Origin: JBBDIP01 sp040880305
GTDB lineage: Bacteria > Bacillota > Sulfobacillia > Fermentithermobacillales > Fermentithermobacillaceae
Length of the DNA stretch: 64,000 nt
Assembly: GCA_040880305.1 (NCBI GenBank)
Contig: JBBDIP010000044.1
Span: 28,276-92,275, forward strand
Direction: 5' to 3'
Below are positions 17,946-26,115 of this stretch, piece after piece. The notes under the pieces were generated by a model that saw only the letters and a program-made list of their open reading frames with translations, did not search any database and was not told the origin of the DNA. Within the stretch, counting starts at the first letter, position 1. The number at the start of each line of letters is the position of its first letter. The position numbers and the translations under genes are program-made.

Positions 17946-19655
17946 GTGGAATATGTCTTCATGATCTTGAAGAGGGACCTTCGGTCTCTCTTGGTTCCTA
18001 GCGGGAAGAAAGGGCTTAAGTCGCGGCTCACGTTCTACCTTGGGGTCGTCTTGTTCCTGGCTCTGGGGGTGGCCGTTGGCTACGGCTCGTACAAGCTCTT
18101 CGCCTACCTTGAGGCGACGTTGTCTGTCGTACCCGCCATCAAGACCGCGATCGAGATCAACGTGCTGAACGGGATCTCATTGTTCATGTTGATCATGGTG
18201 TTCCTTACGGGCATTCAGACGACCTACAAGACCATCTACGAGTCAGACGACATCGGCTTCCTCATGGCCCAGCCCGTGCCCGTGCAGTCAATCTTCATCG
18301 CGAAATTCCTGACGGCTTACGCGACGCTGGCGGCCACGGTGCTGGTGATCGGATTGCCTGCGTGGTTGGGCTACGGGGTATCGGTCAAGGCCGGCCCGCT
18401 TTTCTACCTGCTTGCCCTGCTTTTGCTTGCGCTGCTCCTCCTCGTGGCCCACTCGCTGGTCTCGTTCCTGTTGCTGGTGGCCATGAAGTACCTTCCCGGG
18501 CGAAAGATGAAGCAGCTCTTTATCGCTTCATCAGCGATCTTCGGAGTGCTGCTAGTGCTGCTTAGCCAGATGGCCAGCGCCCAGCTCCAGCGCACCGAGG
18601 ATCCTTCCAAGATGCTGGAGATGATCGGCAGGGGGCAGCTGGAACGGACCTGGTACCTGCCAAGCACGTGGATGGTGAACGCGGTCCTGGGCACCATTCG
18701 CGAATTTGACCTGAACCCAATCCCATATGCCCTGGCGCTGGTAGTCTCTTCAGTGGGACTGTCGACGCTGGCTGTCCGCGTGTCCCGCGGGTGGTTCCTC
18801 GCCGGCTGGGCGGGCAGAACCGAGGAGACCGCGGTCGGCGTTGTGAAGAAGCGGTCGCGTGGAAGAGGCTCCTCTTTGGCCGTTCACAGCGCGTTGCCGT
18901 CCGGGACGTATTGGACCGTGCTCCGGAAGGATCTCCGGCTCCTATTTAGGGATCCCCTTGTCTGGTACAACTTGGTCATAGGCGTGATCGTGGTCGGGTT
19001 CTTCATCTTCAACATGAAGAGCCAGTCTTCATCCCCCGGGTTTGGCGGGCAGGACTCCGTCGTGCTTGGGAGCGTGGTTACTATGATGTCAGTTATGATG
19101 GGGTCGGTCGCCGGGGCTCAGACGGGCGGGATATCTGTGTCGAGAGAAGGCGCCAGCTTCTGGCTGGTGCGCGGCAATCCCGTCGACGCCCGCGGCTTTT
19201 TCGGCGCCAAGATCACCTACGCGCTACTTCCGCCGGCTGTCCTGTTCGCTTTGTCGGTGGTGGCGATATCGCTGTCGGGACTCCCTCACGGATCCATGGG
19301 CATGGTGATCCTCATGGGCGCTTCAATGGTGGTTACCGTGGCGTCGGTGCAGATACTCCTTGACGTGTTCTTCCCCGACTTCACGCTTAAGGTCGAATTT
19401 GGCTCGTCCAAAAGCGGCCGCGGGACAGGCAAACTAATCACGACAATGCTTGGCTCAATGGTGATGGTCTTCGCGTTGTCGTTCCTCATGCTACTCCCGA
19501 CGACCCCACTTCCCGGGCGGTGGTTTCCGGGTATCACAATGAGGACGGCGACGCTCGCAACCCAAGCTGCTGTCGTCGCTATCGCGGTGCTGGCCGGGGG
19601 ATCGGCTGCCGTCTTCGGCGTTAGGCGAGTGAAACGAATCCTGACCGACATGTAG
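17946..19655 (+). CDS. ABC-2 type membrane permease
   Basis: A 569-residue membrane protein with about a dozen hydrophobic helices, starting with a cytoplasmic segment and FYLGVVLFLALGVAVGY. It forms the membrane half of the exporter with the ATPase just upstream. The mid-protein charged stretch (AGRTEETAVGVVKKRSRGRG) divides two six-helix halves. No substrate can be assigned. GTG 17946 is preceded by GGGGGTGCTGAC. The GC content and codon use match the neighbours. Confidence 0.8.
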   Translation: MEYVFMILKRDLRSLLVPSGKKGLKSRLTFYLGVVLFLALGVAVGYGSYKLFAYLEATLSVVPAIKTAIEINVLNGISLFMLIMVFLTGIQTTYKTIYESDDIGFLMAQPVPVQSIFIAKFLTAYATLAATVLVIGLPAWLGYGVSVKAGPLFYLLALLLLALLLLVAHSLVSFLLLVAMKYLPGRKMKQLFIASSAIFGVLLVLLSQMASAQLQRTEDPSKMLEMIGRGQLERTWYLPSTWMVNAVLGTIREFDLNPIPYALALVVSSVGLSTLAVRVSRGWFLAGWAGRTEETAVGVVKKRSRGRGSSLAVHSALPSGTYWTVLRKDLRLLFRDPLVWYNLVIGVIVVGFFIFNMKSQSSSPGFGGQDSVVLGSVVTMMSVMMGSVAGAQTGGISVSREGASFWLVRGNPVDARGFFGAKITYALLPPAVLFALSVVAISLSGLPHGSMGMVILMGASMVVTVASVQILLDVFFPDFTLKVEFGSSKSGRGTGKLITTMLGSMVMVFALSFLMLLPTTPLPGRWFPGITMRTATLATQAAVVAIAVLAGGSAAVFGVRRVKRILTDM

Positions 19656-19714
19656 GTTTTTGGGAAAGGGTGGGTGACCACGCCATGAACATTGCCGAGG
19701 CGGTGATCAGCTAG

Positions 19715-20554
19715 TTGAACGCTTTGCAGGCTGCGTGTCTGGGCCTCTTGCAGGGCCTCTCCGAGTTCCTTCCGGTCTCCAGTTCAGGCCACCTAATACT
19801 CGGGTCTGCCGTGCTGGGGTTGCCTGCCCCGGGGCTTTCCTTCAGCATCATGGTCCACCTGGGCACTGCCCTCGCGACAGTCGTCATGCTTTGGCGTGAG
19901 ATTGGCTGGCTGCTCAAGGGAGTTCTGGCGCCGGAAAGCCGCGGTGATCGGGGACGAGCGCTCGGCGTCATTTGGATGCTTGTGGTCGCCTCGGTGCCAG
20001 GAGCGCTGGTTGGCGTGCTAGGCGGGGATTTTGTGGAGCGGGCATTTTCATCCCCCGTTGTTGCATCTGCCGGACTCATAATCACCGGCTTCGTCCTCTC
20101 GCTGTCTGGGCTGGGCGGAAGGCCGGTACGCCGTTTGCGGACCACCTCTGGCGTCAGGCAGGAGACACTCAGCACCGTCACTCTAGGCCGGGCCGTGGGC
20201 ATAGGGGTCGCCCAGGCGGTGGCCATTACGCCGGGGATATCTCGCTCCGGCATGACCATGGTGACTGGCCTGATGACGGGCTTATCCCGCGAGGACGCCG
20301 CCCGCTTCTCGTTTCTCCTGGCGTTACCAGCCGTGTTTGGGGGGGCCTTCCTTGATTACCGCAAGGCGGCGGAAGCAGGCGCTTCCATGTACAGCTCCAC
20401 TGGTTTGGTAGGCGCGGCCGTGGCATTTGTGGCGGGGATCTTCGCCCTTGCGGTCGTCTTCCGCGTGGTCAGGAGGGGCGAACTCTCGAAGTTCGCCTAC
20501 TACTGCTGGGCCGTGGGTGGGGTCTCGCTGGCCTGGTTCCTCACCAGAGGCTAG
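19715..20554 (+). CDS. uppP: Undecaprenyl-diphosphate phosphatase
   Basis: A 279-residue BacA/UppP family integral membrane enzyme that regenerates undecaprenyl phosphate, the lipid carrier for peptidoglycan and other envelope polymers. Both family signatures are intact: GLLQGLSEFLPVSSSGHL near the N-terminus and TPGISRSGMTMVTGL near residue 170, which supply the catalytic Glu and Arg residues. Eight membrane helices are apparent. The TTG start at 19715 is not strongly supported: GAGG lies 13 bases upstream. No better in-frame start is available. Its length is normal for the family. Confidence 0.92.
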   Translation: MNALQAACLGLLQGLSEFLPVSSSGHLILGSAVLGLPAPGLSFSIMVHLGTALATVVMLWREIGWLLKGVLAPESRGDRGRALGVIWMLVVASVPGALVGVLGGDFVERAFSSPVVASAGLIITGFVLSLSGLGGRPVRRLRTTSGVRQETLSTVTLGRAVGIGVAQAVAITPGISRSGMTMVTGLMTGLSREDAARFSFLLALPAVFGGAFLDYRKAAEAGASMYSSTGLVGAAVAFVAGIFALAVVFRVVRRGELSKFAYYCWAVGGVSLAWFLTRG

Positions 20555-20614
20555 ACCCGAGTCCACTGGAACCCGTAGTATCCACTCACTCATAGACTAG
20601 GCCGGGGGATCTAT

Positions 20615-21070
20615 TTGTACCGTCCAAAAACATGGTCCTACGCTGCGAACTTGGCTCATATCGTCATCGACGTCTCCACTCGCCAGCTCACCTTTTACTA
20701 TTCGGGCCGCGCGTTCGGCCCTTATCCCGTTGGGGTGGGCAAGTACTCCACGCCAACCCCGGTTGGCAACTGGCACGTCGCCCTGCTCGACCCTAGTCCT
20801 TGGTGGGAAGTACTTGGTAGCCGGTGGATGGGGCTGGATGTCCCCACCGGTAACTACGGCGTCCACGGCACCAACATGGACTGGAGCATCGGCGGATACG
20901 TCTCCAACGGCTGCATCCGAATGCACAACTGGGATGTTGAGACTATCTACCCTTACGTCGTGCCCGGGACACCCGTGACCATTCAGGGCTACTACCCGGC
21001 GCAGTACCAGGGCGAATACTGGTGGCAGGCGGTGGCGCGCCGCAGGCAGGAGCGCAGGTCCCGCCGTTAG
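20615..21070 (+). CDS. L,D-transpeptidase (YkuD domain)
   Basis: A 151-residue YkuD-type L,D-transpeptidase that makes 3-3 or related cross-links in peptidoglycan. The catalytic block HGTNMDWSIGGYVSNGCIRM contains the active-site cysteine and conserved histidine and arginine. Upstream, the strand PVGVGKYSTPTPVGNW is the usual substrate-binding start. No signal peptide or LysM domain is present, so export is unexplained; the mature catalytic domain seems to stand alone. The C-terminus is arginine-rich. It follows uppP by 60 bases, another envelope gene. TTG 20615 is preceded by GGGGGAT. Confidence 0.85.
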   Translation: MYRPKTWSYAANLAHIVIDVSTRQLTFYYSGRAFGPYPVGVGKYSTPTPVGNWHVALLDPSPWWEVLGSRWMGLDVPTGNYGVHGTNMDWSIGGYVSNGCIRMHNWDVETIYPYVVPGTPVTIQGYYPAQYQGEYWWQAVARRRQERRSRR

Positions 21071-21158
21071 GAGCAAAGGTTCCCGCCGGTAGACGCGTCG
21101 CGGCCGACAGTAGGACGTAGGGTTGCCGCGATCACCCGCTCGGTGGCATGATTGGGGC

Positions 21159-21878
21159 ATGGGGAAGCTGTACTTGGTCCGGCACGGCCGGACCGCTTGG
21201 AACAAGGGCGAGGTTTTTCGCGGCACGACCGATGTGCCGCTAGATGAGGTTGGGCGCGAACAGGCTAAGCTACTCGGTCGCGCTCTGTACGAGCAGGCAC
21301 CGAACCCGATCACCGTCTTTTGCAGTCCTCTGTCGCGCGCAGCTGAGACTGCCAGGATTGTGTCGGATGCGTTTGGGCGCTACGAGACCTCCAAGACCTC
21401 CGATACCTCCGATACCTGCTCCATCCCTCGCCTCATCCCTCGGCCTATCCCTCTCCCTGACCTGCGGTTCACGGACATCGACGTCGGCGAGTGGAGCGGC
21501 ATGGCTCTCACAGACGTTGAGACAAAGTATCCCGGACAGTACGACGCTTGGGTCAGGACCCCGCACCTCGTCAGGTTTCCGGGAGGACAAACCCTGCAGG
21601 AAGTCCAGGACCAGGCCTGGAATGGGGTGGAGTCCCTCGTCACTCTGGCTCGCGAAAACGACGTCATCCTGGTTTCGCACCGTCTCACTCTGAAGACGAT
21701 TATCCTCAAAGCTGTTGGCGCGGGACTTGAGGACTTCTGGAGCATTCGCCTGGATACGGCGTCAATCAGCATCCTTGAGATGACAAGCAATGGCGGGGGA
21801 CAAAGGTTGACCCTGTCAAGACTGAACGATGTGAGTCATCTTGCCCAGATGAGACTGCCCGACAGGATCGACTTCTAG
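21159..21878 (+). CDS. Histidine phosphatase family protein with repeat-derived insert
   Basis: A 239-residue phosphoglycerate-mutase-like phosphatase: YLVRHGRTAWN holds the phospho-accepting histidine, SRAAETARIV the helix after it, and VSHRLTLK the second histidine. It is related to the truncated phosphatase at the left edge. Around residues 76-100 an unusual Ser/Thr/Pro-rich insert (SDTSDT, PRLIPRPIPLP) is encoded by short tandem DNA repeats described separately. The insert lies on a surface loop before the substrate lid. I prefer ATG 21159, which gives MGKLYLVRHG; the frame is open to an earlier TTG. Confidence 0.85.
   Translation: MGKLYLVRHGRTAWNKGEVFRGTTDVPLDEVGREQAKLLGRALYEQAPNPITVFCSPLSRAAETARIVSDAFGRYETSKTSDTSDTCSIPRLIPRPIPLPDLRFTDIDVGEWSGMALTDVETKYPGQYDAWVRTPHLVRFPGGQTLQEVQDQAWNGVESLVTLARENDVILVSHRLTLKTIILKAVGAGLEDFWSIRLDTASISILEMTSNGGGQRLTLSRLNDVSHLAQMRLPDRIDF
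21386..21457 (+). repeat. In-frame microsatellite-like repeats inside phosphatase gene
   Basis: Four 9-base units (gacctccaa, gacctccga, tacctccga, tacctgctc; 21386-21421) are followed directly by three 12-base units (catccctcgcct, catccctcggcc, tatccctctccc; 21422-21457). Both periods are multiples of three, so copy-number change would lengthen or shorten the encoded loop without breaking the frame. Confidence 0.85.
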
Positions 21879-21924
21879 CCTTCGACCGACTGCAACTATC
21901 GGGTGCGACCTCCTCGAGGGGTGC

Positions 21925-22236
21925 TAGTGCCCACGTGGTGGGCACTGGGGGCAGGATTCTGGTTCGCGAGAGGTATCAGTGCGAACGATATTTGCGCTGA
22001 GCGTCAGGTTCGGGCCTTTCTGAGGCTTCAGTGCCAATCAGATAGGCACTGACTGCCGATTTCGAGCCTTTGAGAGACTTCAGTGCAAACCAGATTGGCA
22101 CTGACCGTGCGTTTCAGGCCTTCGAGGAGTCTCAGTGCCAACCAGATTGGCACTGGCTTCCGATTTCGGGCTTTCGAGAGACTTCAGTGCCAACGAGATT
22201 GGCACTGACTGCCGATTCAGAGCCTTCGAGAGATTT
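21925..22236. repeat. Six 52-bp tandem repeats, each with a palindrome
   Basis: Six units begin at 21925, 21977, 22029, 22081, 22133 and 22185, exactly 52 bases apart. Each starts with a stem-loop of the form CAGTGCCAA-5-TTGGCACTG. Unit 5 is a perfect 9-bp palindrome (22133-22155). Unit 1 has AGTGCCCAC-GTG-GTGGGCACT. Unit 2 has diverged on both arms yet still pairs fully if two G-U pairs are allowed. The other half of the unit is conserved loosely (gccgatttcgagccttcgagagactt split as gccgatttcgag and ccttcgagagactt). The array fills the gap between the 3' ends of two convergent genes. A period of 52 is not a multiple of three, so it is not coding. A fading seventh unit may start at 22237. Function unknown. 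Confidence 0.9.
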
Positions 22237-22279
22237 CCGTGACGTAGTCACCGGGCACGGTGGACGCTCTCGCTATTCC

Positions 22280-22357
22280 TGTCAGCCGCTTCGCTGGCTG
22301 AGCGGAATCGCTTGCGCTTGCGGCAAGTCACCCTCCGGTTGACTTGCCCGGCTGACA
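22280..22357. other. Structured non-coding element with alternative pairings
   Basis: TGTCAGCC (22280-22287) can pair with GGCTGACA (22350-22357), enclosing a perfect 9-bp hairpin GGCAAGTCA (22322-22330) / TGACTTGCC (22340-22348). The same left arm can instead pair locally with GGCTGA (22296-22301). The two folds exclude each other. The element follows the 52-bp repeats and ends three bases before the stop of the minus-strand radical SAM gene. It may be a terminator-like structure for one or both genes, though no T-run follows. Confidence 0.5.
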
Positions 22358-22360
22358 TGC

Positions 22361-23701
22361 CTAGCACGACACCCTTCTATCCAACGGGCATGCCCCGCCG
22401 CAAAGGGCCAGGTCCTCACAGGCCTTACACTTGTCGGGCAGCACCGGGAGGTCCGGGTGGTCCAGTGAGCCTACCTGACGGCGCTTGCGCAACGCCACTG
22501 CCAAAGGGTGCTGCCACATCTTTGGGAAGTCGTCGTTCATCGCATTGCCCAAAGACTTGTAGTAGGACTGGCACGGCATGACGTTGCCGTCAGGCTCAAC
22601 CGCGAGCACTGTGCTGGCGGCTGAACAGGTCTTGACTCCTAAACCCAGCGAGACAGGGTTGACGTCTTTGTAGCATGCGGGGGTGTACCAGATGAAGGGG
22701 AAGGCCAGGTCAGAACTGGTTTTCGTCACCTTATCCAGTAACAGCCGCAGCTCTGATGGCTCCACACCTGCGGCATCGGTGCCGCGCCCCGATCTGATCA
22801 GGGCGTTGATGCCGAACTTCTTGACGCCCAGAGACTGCGAAAACGGGATGGTCGGCAGGATGGTGCCCTTGTTGTCCTGTGTCACCGTGGTATTGGTCGT
22901 GGTATAGATGCGCTGTACGGCGTTCTTGATGCCGTCCACCGTCTCTTGCCACGCTCCCAAAGAGCCGACCATGCGGTCGTGAACGTCCTTGTCGGAGGAC
23001 TCTAGCGTTACCTGGGCGAAGTCCAGCCCAGCGTCGGCCAGGCTCGCAACTCGCTTCTCGGTGAGAAGCCTGCCGTTGGTGATGAGCCCGGTGATGCAGC
23101 CCAGGTCTTGGGCTTCCCGTAAGATTTCCTCAAGGTCTAATCGCAAAAGGGGCTCGCCGCCTGTGAACACCAAGGTGGGCACCCCCCAAGCCGCGAGTCT
23201 GCGGACGATGGATTTCCAGGATGAAGCGGGCAGTTGCGCTGACTCGTGGGGACCGCCCGCGTAGCAGTGGCCGCAGTTGTTTTGGCAGCGGTAGGTCAGG
23301 ATCAGGTCGGTCCTGTACGGCGCAGTGAGTTCGACGGACAGTGGGTCAATGCGCTTGACCTCGAAATCTGAGAACGGACAGGCTCCGCCGCTGGCCACGG
23401 AGATCACGGAGCTCCAAAGGCGCGTCCAGTCGGCTGACGCGACCTCGCTTTGGACCTTGAACTTGCGTCTGACCCGTTTGACGATCCCAGGCGAGAGCGC
23501 GGGACCTGCGGCGAAGGGGTCGCCCAGGGCGGAGAAGCCCGTCTTGGCGGCGGCCTCCAGTTCAGCCATGAAGGAGTCGAAGTAGACCCTCGCCACCCGG
23601 TCCAAGAACAGCGCAGCCGAGGCGTTGACCACCAGGACTCCGGTGCCGTCGGTTTCGCCTCGCAAGTGCAGTTTCAGGTCGCCTATCCGTGCTCTGTCCA
23701 A
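22361..23701 (-). CDS. Radical SAM/SPASM protein, probable tungsten-oxidoreductase maturase
   Basis: A 446-residue radical SAM enzyme. The SAM-binding cluster is CQNNCGHC (C-x3-C-x2-C) near residue 150, followed by TGGEPLLR. A C-terminal SPASM region holds further cysteines (TCSAAS, MPCQSY, KCKACEDLALCGGAC) for auxiliary clusters. The first 60 residues (VVNASAALFLDRVA) look like a PqqD-type binding fold. It is transcribed divergently from a ferredoxin, an AOR-family tungstoenzyme and a MoaD-like gene. That setting matches the radical SAM maturases known next to tungsten cofactor oxidoreductases; the reaction is not established. TTG 23701 follows GGGAGG, and a TATAAT (23723-23728, minus strand) lies 22 bases upstream. 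Confidence 0.75.
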   Translation of the reverse strand: MDRARIGDLKLHLRGETDGTGVLVVNASAALFLDRVARVYFDSFMAELEAAAKTGFSALGDPFAAGPALSPGIVKRVRRKFKVQSEVASADWTRLWSSVISVASGGACPFSDFEVKRIDPLSVELTAPYRTDLILTYRCQNNCGHCYAGGPHESAQLPASSWKSIVRRLAAWGVPTLVFTGGEPLLRLDLEEILREAQDLGCITGLITNGRLLTEKRVASLADAGLDFAQVTLESSDKDVHDRMVGSLGAWQETVDGIKNAVQRIYTTTNTTVTQDNKGTILPTIPFSQSLGVKKFGINALIRSGRGTDAAGVEPSELRLLLDKVTKTSSDLAFPFIWYTPACYKDVNPVSLGLGVKTCSAASTVLAVEPDGNVMPCQSYYKSLGNAMNDDFPKMWQHPLAVALRKRRQVGSLDHPDLPVLPDKCKACEDLALCGGACPLDRRVSC

Positions 23702-23816
23702 CAGGGGTCGCCTCCCACCGGCATTATATCAGAGGGAGCCGCCATACCCGGTTGCAGGGCGAGGGGCATGCCGCGTCGAATTTGCCAAGAGATATTCTCG
23801 ATTGGAGGAGGAGCCA

Positions 23817-24219
23817 ATGAAGCTTTCCGCTCGCTCCGACAGGTGCTCAGGCTGCAAGGTGTGCCTGCTCACTTGCGCGCTCACCAATTTTGGCTTGAAC
23901 AACCCCAGATACGGAGCACTGGGCATAAGCGAGGTTCCCAGTGCCGGGAAAGTATGAGGTCTTGGTTTGTACCAAGTGCGGCGCATGCCGGGACGTCTGC
24001 TCTGTCGGCGCCATAAAGGAGCAGGCCGATGGCTCGTTCAGGGTGGAGAGCGCGGAGTGCGTTGGGTGCGGTGTCTGCGTGGATGCATGCCCGCAGGAAG
24101 TGATTCGTTTCATCACCGAGAAGAATGTGGCGTTCGTCTGCCTCCACTGCGGCGAGTGCATCAAGTACTGCCCGCGGGAAGCGATCGTGGACGAGGATGG
24201 AGAGGTGAGGAGGGCATGA
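23817..24219 (+). pseudogene. Four-cluster ferredoxin subunit, frameshifted (possibly split gene)
   Basis: Two frames together encode a polyferredoxin. ATG 23817 after GAGGAGGAG starts MKLSARSDRCSGCKVC and ends at TGA 23957. The second part, open from GTG 23941, carries CTKCGACRDVC, CVGCGVCVDAC and CLHCGECIKYC. With the first C-x2-C-x2-C-x3-C this makes four [4Fe-4S] sites. Related proteins have a phenylalanine-rich FPG link where the break occurs. Adding two bases at about 23934 restores one 134-residue frame, so a 2-base loss is likely. Alternatively, two overlapping proteins are made from the GTG. It would be the electron-transfer partner of the AOR, whose ATG overlaps its stop. Confidence 0.72.
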
Positions 24220-26075
24220 CGCGCTTTGGGTACGCGGGCAAGATCCTTGAGGTTGACCTCAGCTCCCGAAAAGCCGAAGCCAGGCCGACTCCCGATGATC
24301 TCATAAGGGATTTTGTCGGAGGACGCGGTTTCGTAGCCAAGCTTCTGTGGGACATGGTGCCCGAGGGCACGGACCCATTCTCCCCCGACAACGTGGTCGT
24401 CATCGCGCCGGGACCGCTCACAGGCGTGTTTCTTCCCGGCTCCGGCAAGGTGCACATGGGGACCAAGTCGCCCGCAAGTGGCGGGTACGGCGACTCCAAC
24501 ATGGGCGGTCACCTGTCGCCCGAGATAAAATACGCAGGCTACGACGCCATCGTCCTCACGGGCAAGGCCAACGAGCCAACCATCCTTGTGGTGAACGACG
24601 ACGCCATCTCGTTCGAGGACGCCGGCGACACGTGGGGTAAAGGCGCCATATCGTCCGAGGCCATCTTGAAGAAACGGCTGGGCGAGGATTTTCAGATTGC
24701 CACAATAGGTCCCGCCGGTGAGAACCTCGTGAAGTTCGCCTGCATCTCCCATGACTTTGGCCGGCAGGCGGGGCGGACGGGCGTCGGCGCTGTCTGGGGT
24801 TCCAAGAACCTCAAGTCCATTGCGGTCCGAGGGACAAAGTCCATCCCAATAGCCCAGCCCGAGAAGGCTTTTCAGAAGGGCAAGGAGATGTACGCCGGCT
24901 GTTTCCACAAACCCGGCTTCGAGACCTGGACCCCCTACGGCACCGCCGAGGTAGTGGACTGGGTCAACAAGGTGGGGGCGTTCCCTACCCGCAACTTCAG
25001 CGAGACGTACTTTGAGGGCCACAAAGGCATCAATGGCCAGGCCTTGAAGGAAAGGATCAAGATAACCGACAAGGGCTGCTTCGGGTGTCCCACGCCCTGC
25101 GGCAAGTACTCGAAGGCCAGCACGTCGCTGGGCGAGGTCCTGGTAGAAGGCCCTGAGTATGAGACAATCGCCCTTCTGGGCGGCAACGTTGCCATAGACA
25201 AAATTGAGGAAGTCGCCTACGCCAACGCGGTGGCCGACGAACTCGGGCTCGACACGATTTCGGGCGGGAATGTGGCCGGGTTCGCTATTGAGTGCTTTCT
25301 GAAAGGCCTGCTTACGGAGGAGCAGGTTGGGCGCAAGCTCGCTTGGGGAGACCTGGGGGGCGTGGTGTACCTACTGGAGAAGATGGCCAGGAGGGAAGGC
25401 ATCGGCGATCTCTTGGCCGAGGGGGTCAGGACTGCCTCCAGGAAGATAGGCGGCGGGTCTGAAAAGTTCGCGATCCAGGTGAAAGGCGTTGAGTGGTCAG
25501 GCTATGAGGCGCGTTGGGCTCCGGCCATGATGGTCTCGTACATGACGTGTGACATCGGCGCACACCACAGCAGGTCTTGGGCCATAACCCACGACGTGGC
25601 CAAAGGACGAGACAGCCTTTTGGGCAAGGCCGAGAAGACCATTGAGCTTCAGCACATCCGGCCCACGTTTGACGCGCTGGGATTGTGCAGGCTTCAGTGG
25701 GTGGAGATAGGCTTTGAACTGGAGAACTATGCCGACATGTTCCCGCTGGTCACAGGCCTTGACATGACCTGGGATGACCTGCTGCGGTCGTCTGAGCGGA
25801 CCTGGAACCTGACCCGGGCATTCACCGCCCGGGAGATAAGCGGGTTTGGCAGGGCACACGACTACCCGCCGGATAGGTTCATGGAGGAGAAGGTGCCGTC
25901 GGGGCCAGCGGCGGGCAAAGTCATCTCCAGGCAGGACGCTGACACTCTCTTGGACAACTACTACGCGGCCAGGGGTTGGACTCCGCAGGGGTTACCTGGG
26001 ATGGCTAAGCTCACAGAACTGGGTTTGGGGTATGTTGCCAAGACGCTGTTGAAGTTAGGTTACAGCCTGGGATAG
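24216..26075 (+). CDS. Aldehyde:ferredoxin oxidoreductase family tungstoenzyme
   Basis: A 619-residue AOR-family protein that should oxidise an aldehyde or related carbonyl to the acid using a tungsten bis-pterin and ferredoxin. The N-terminal domain runs from GKILEVDLSS through FVGGRGFVAKLLWD and SGGYGDSNMGG, which contact the pterin. The cluster ligands are CFGCPTPC near residue 287 and a distal cysteine in DALGLC near residue 492. Length is normal for the family. The ATG overlaps the ferredoxin stop (ATGA), implying coupled translation. A MoaD-like protein follows and a radical SAM maturase is divergent, making a self-contained cofactor-enzyme unit. The aldehyde substrate cannot be told. 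Confidence 0.88.
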   Translation: MTRFGYAGKILEVDLSSRKAEARPTPDDLIRDFVGGRGFVAKLLWDMVPEGTDPFSPDNVVVIAPGPLTGVFLPGSGKVHMGTKSPASGGYGDSNMGGHLSPEIKYAGYDAIVLTGKANEPTILVVNDDAISFEDAGDTWGKGAISSEAILKKRLGEDFQIATIGPAGENLVKFACISHDFGRQAGRTGVGAVWGSKNLKSIAVRGTKSIPIAQPEKAFQKGKEMYAGCFHKPGFETWTPYGTAEVVDWVNKVGAFPTRNFSETYFEGHKGINGQALKERIKITDKGCFGCPTPCGKYSKASTSLGEVLVEGPEYETIALLGGNVAIDKIEEVAYANAVADELGLDTISGGNVAGFAIECFLKGLLTEEQVGRKLAWGDLGGVVYLLEKMARREGIGDLLAEGVRTASRKIGGGSEKFAIQVKGVEWSGYEARWAPAMMVSYMTCDIGAHHSRSWAITHDVAKGRDSLLGKAEKTIELQHIRPTFDALGLCRLQWVEIGFELENYADMFPLVTGLDMTWDDLLRSSERTWNLTRAFTAREISGFGRAHDYPPDRFMEEKVPSGPAAGKVISRQDADTLLDNYYAARGWTPQGLPGMAKLTELGLGYVAKTLLKLGYSLG

Positions 26076-26115
26076 CAGGTGGTGGACGTCCTGGGACGGC
26101 GAGGGTGGGACCGGT

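Noticed and set aside
21925..22236. CRISPR array
   Set aside because: The palindromic parts vary between units, the intervening parts are related to each other, and no cas genes are near.
22070..22342. 90-codon frame crossing the 52-bp repeats
   Set aside because: The 52-base period shifts the frame at each unit, so no repeated protein is encoded; the peptide has no recognisable features.
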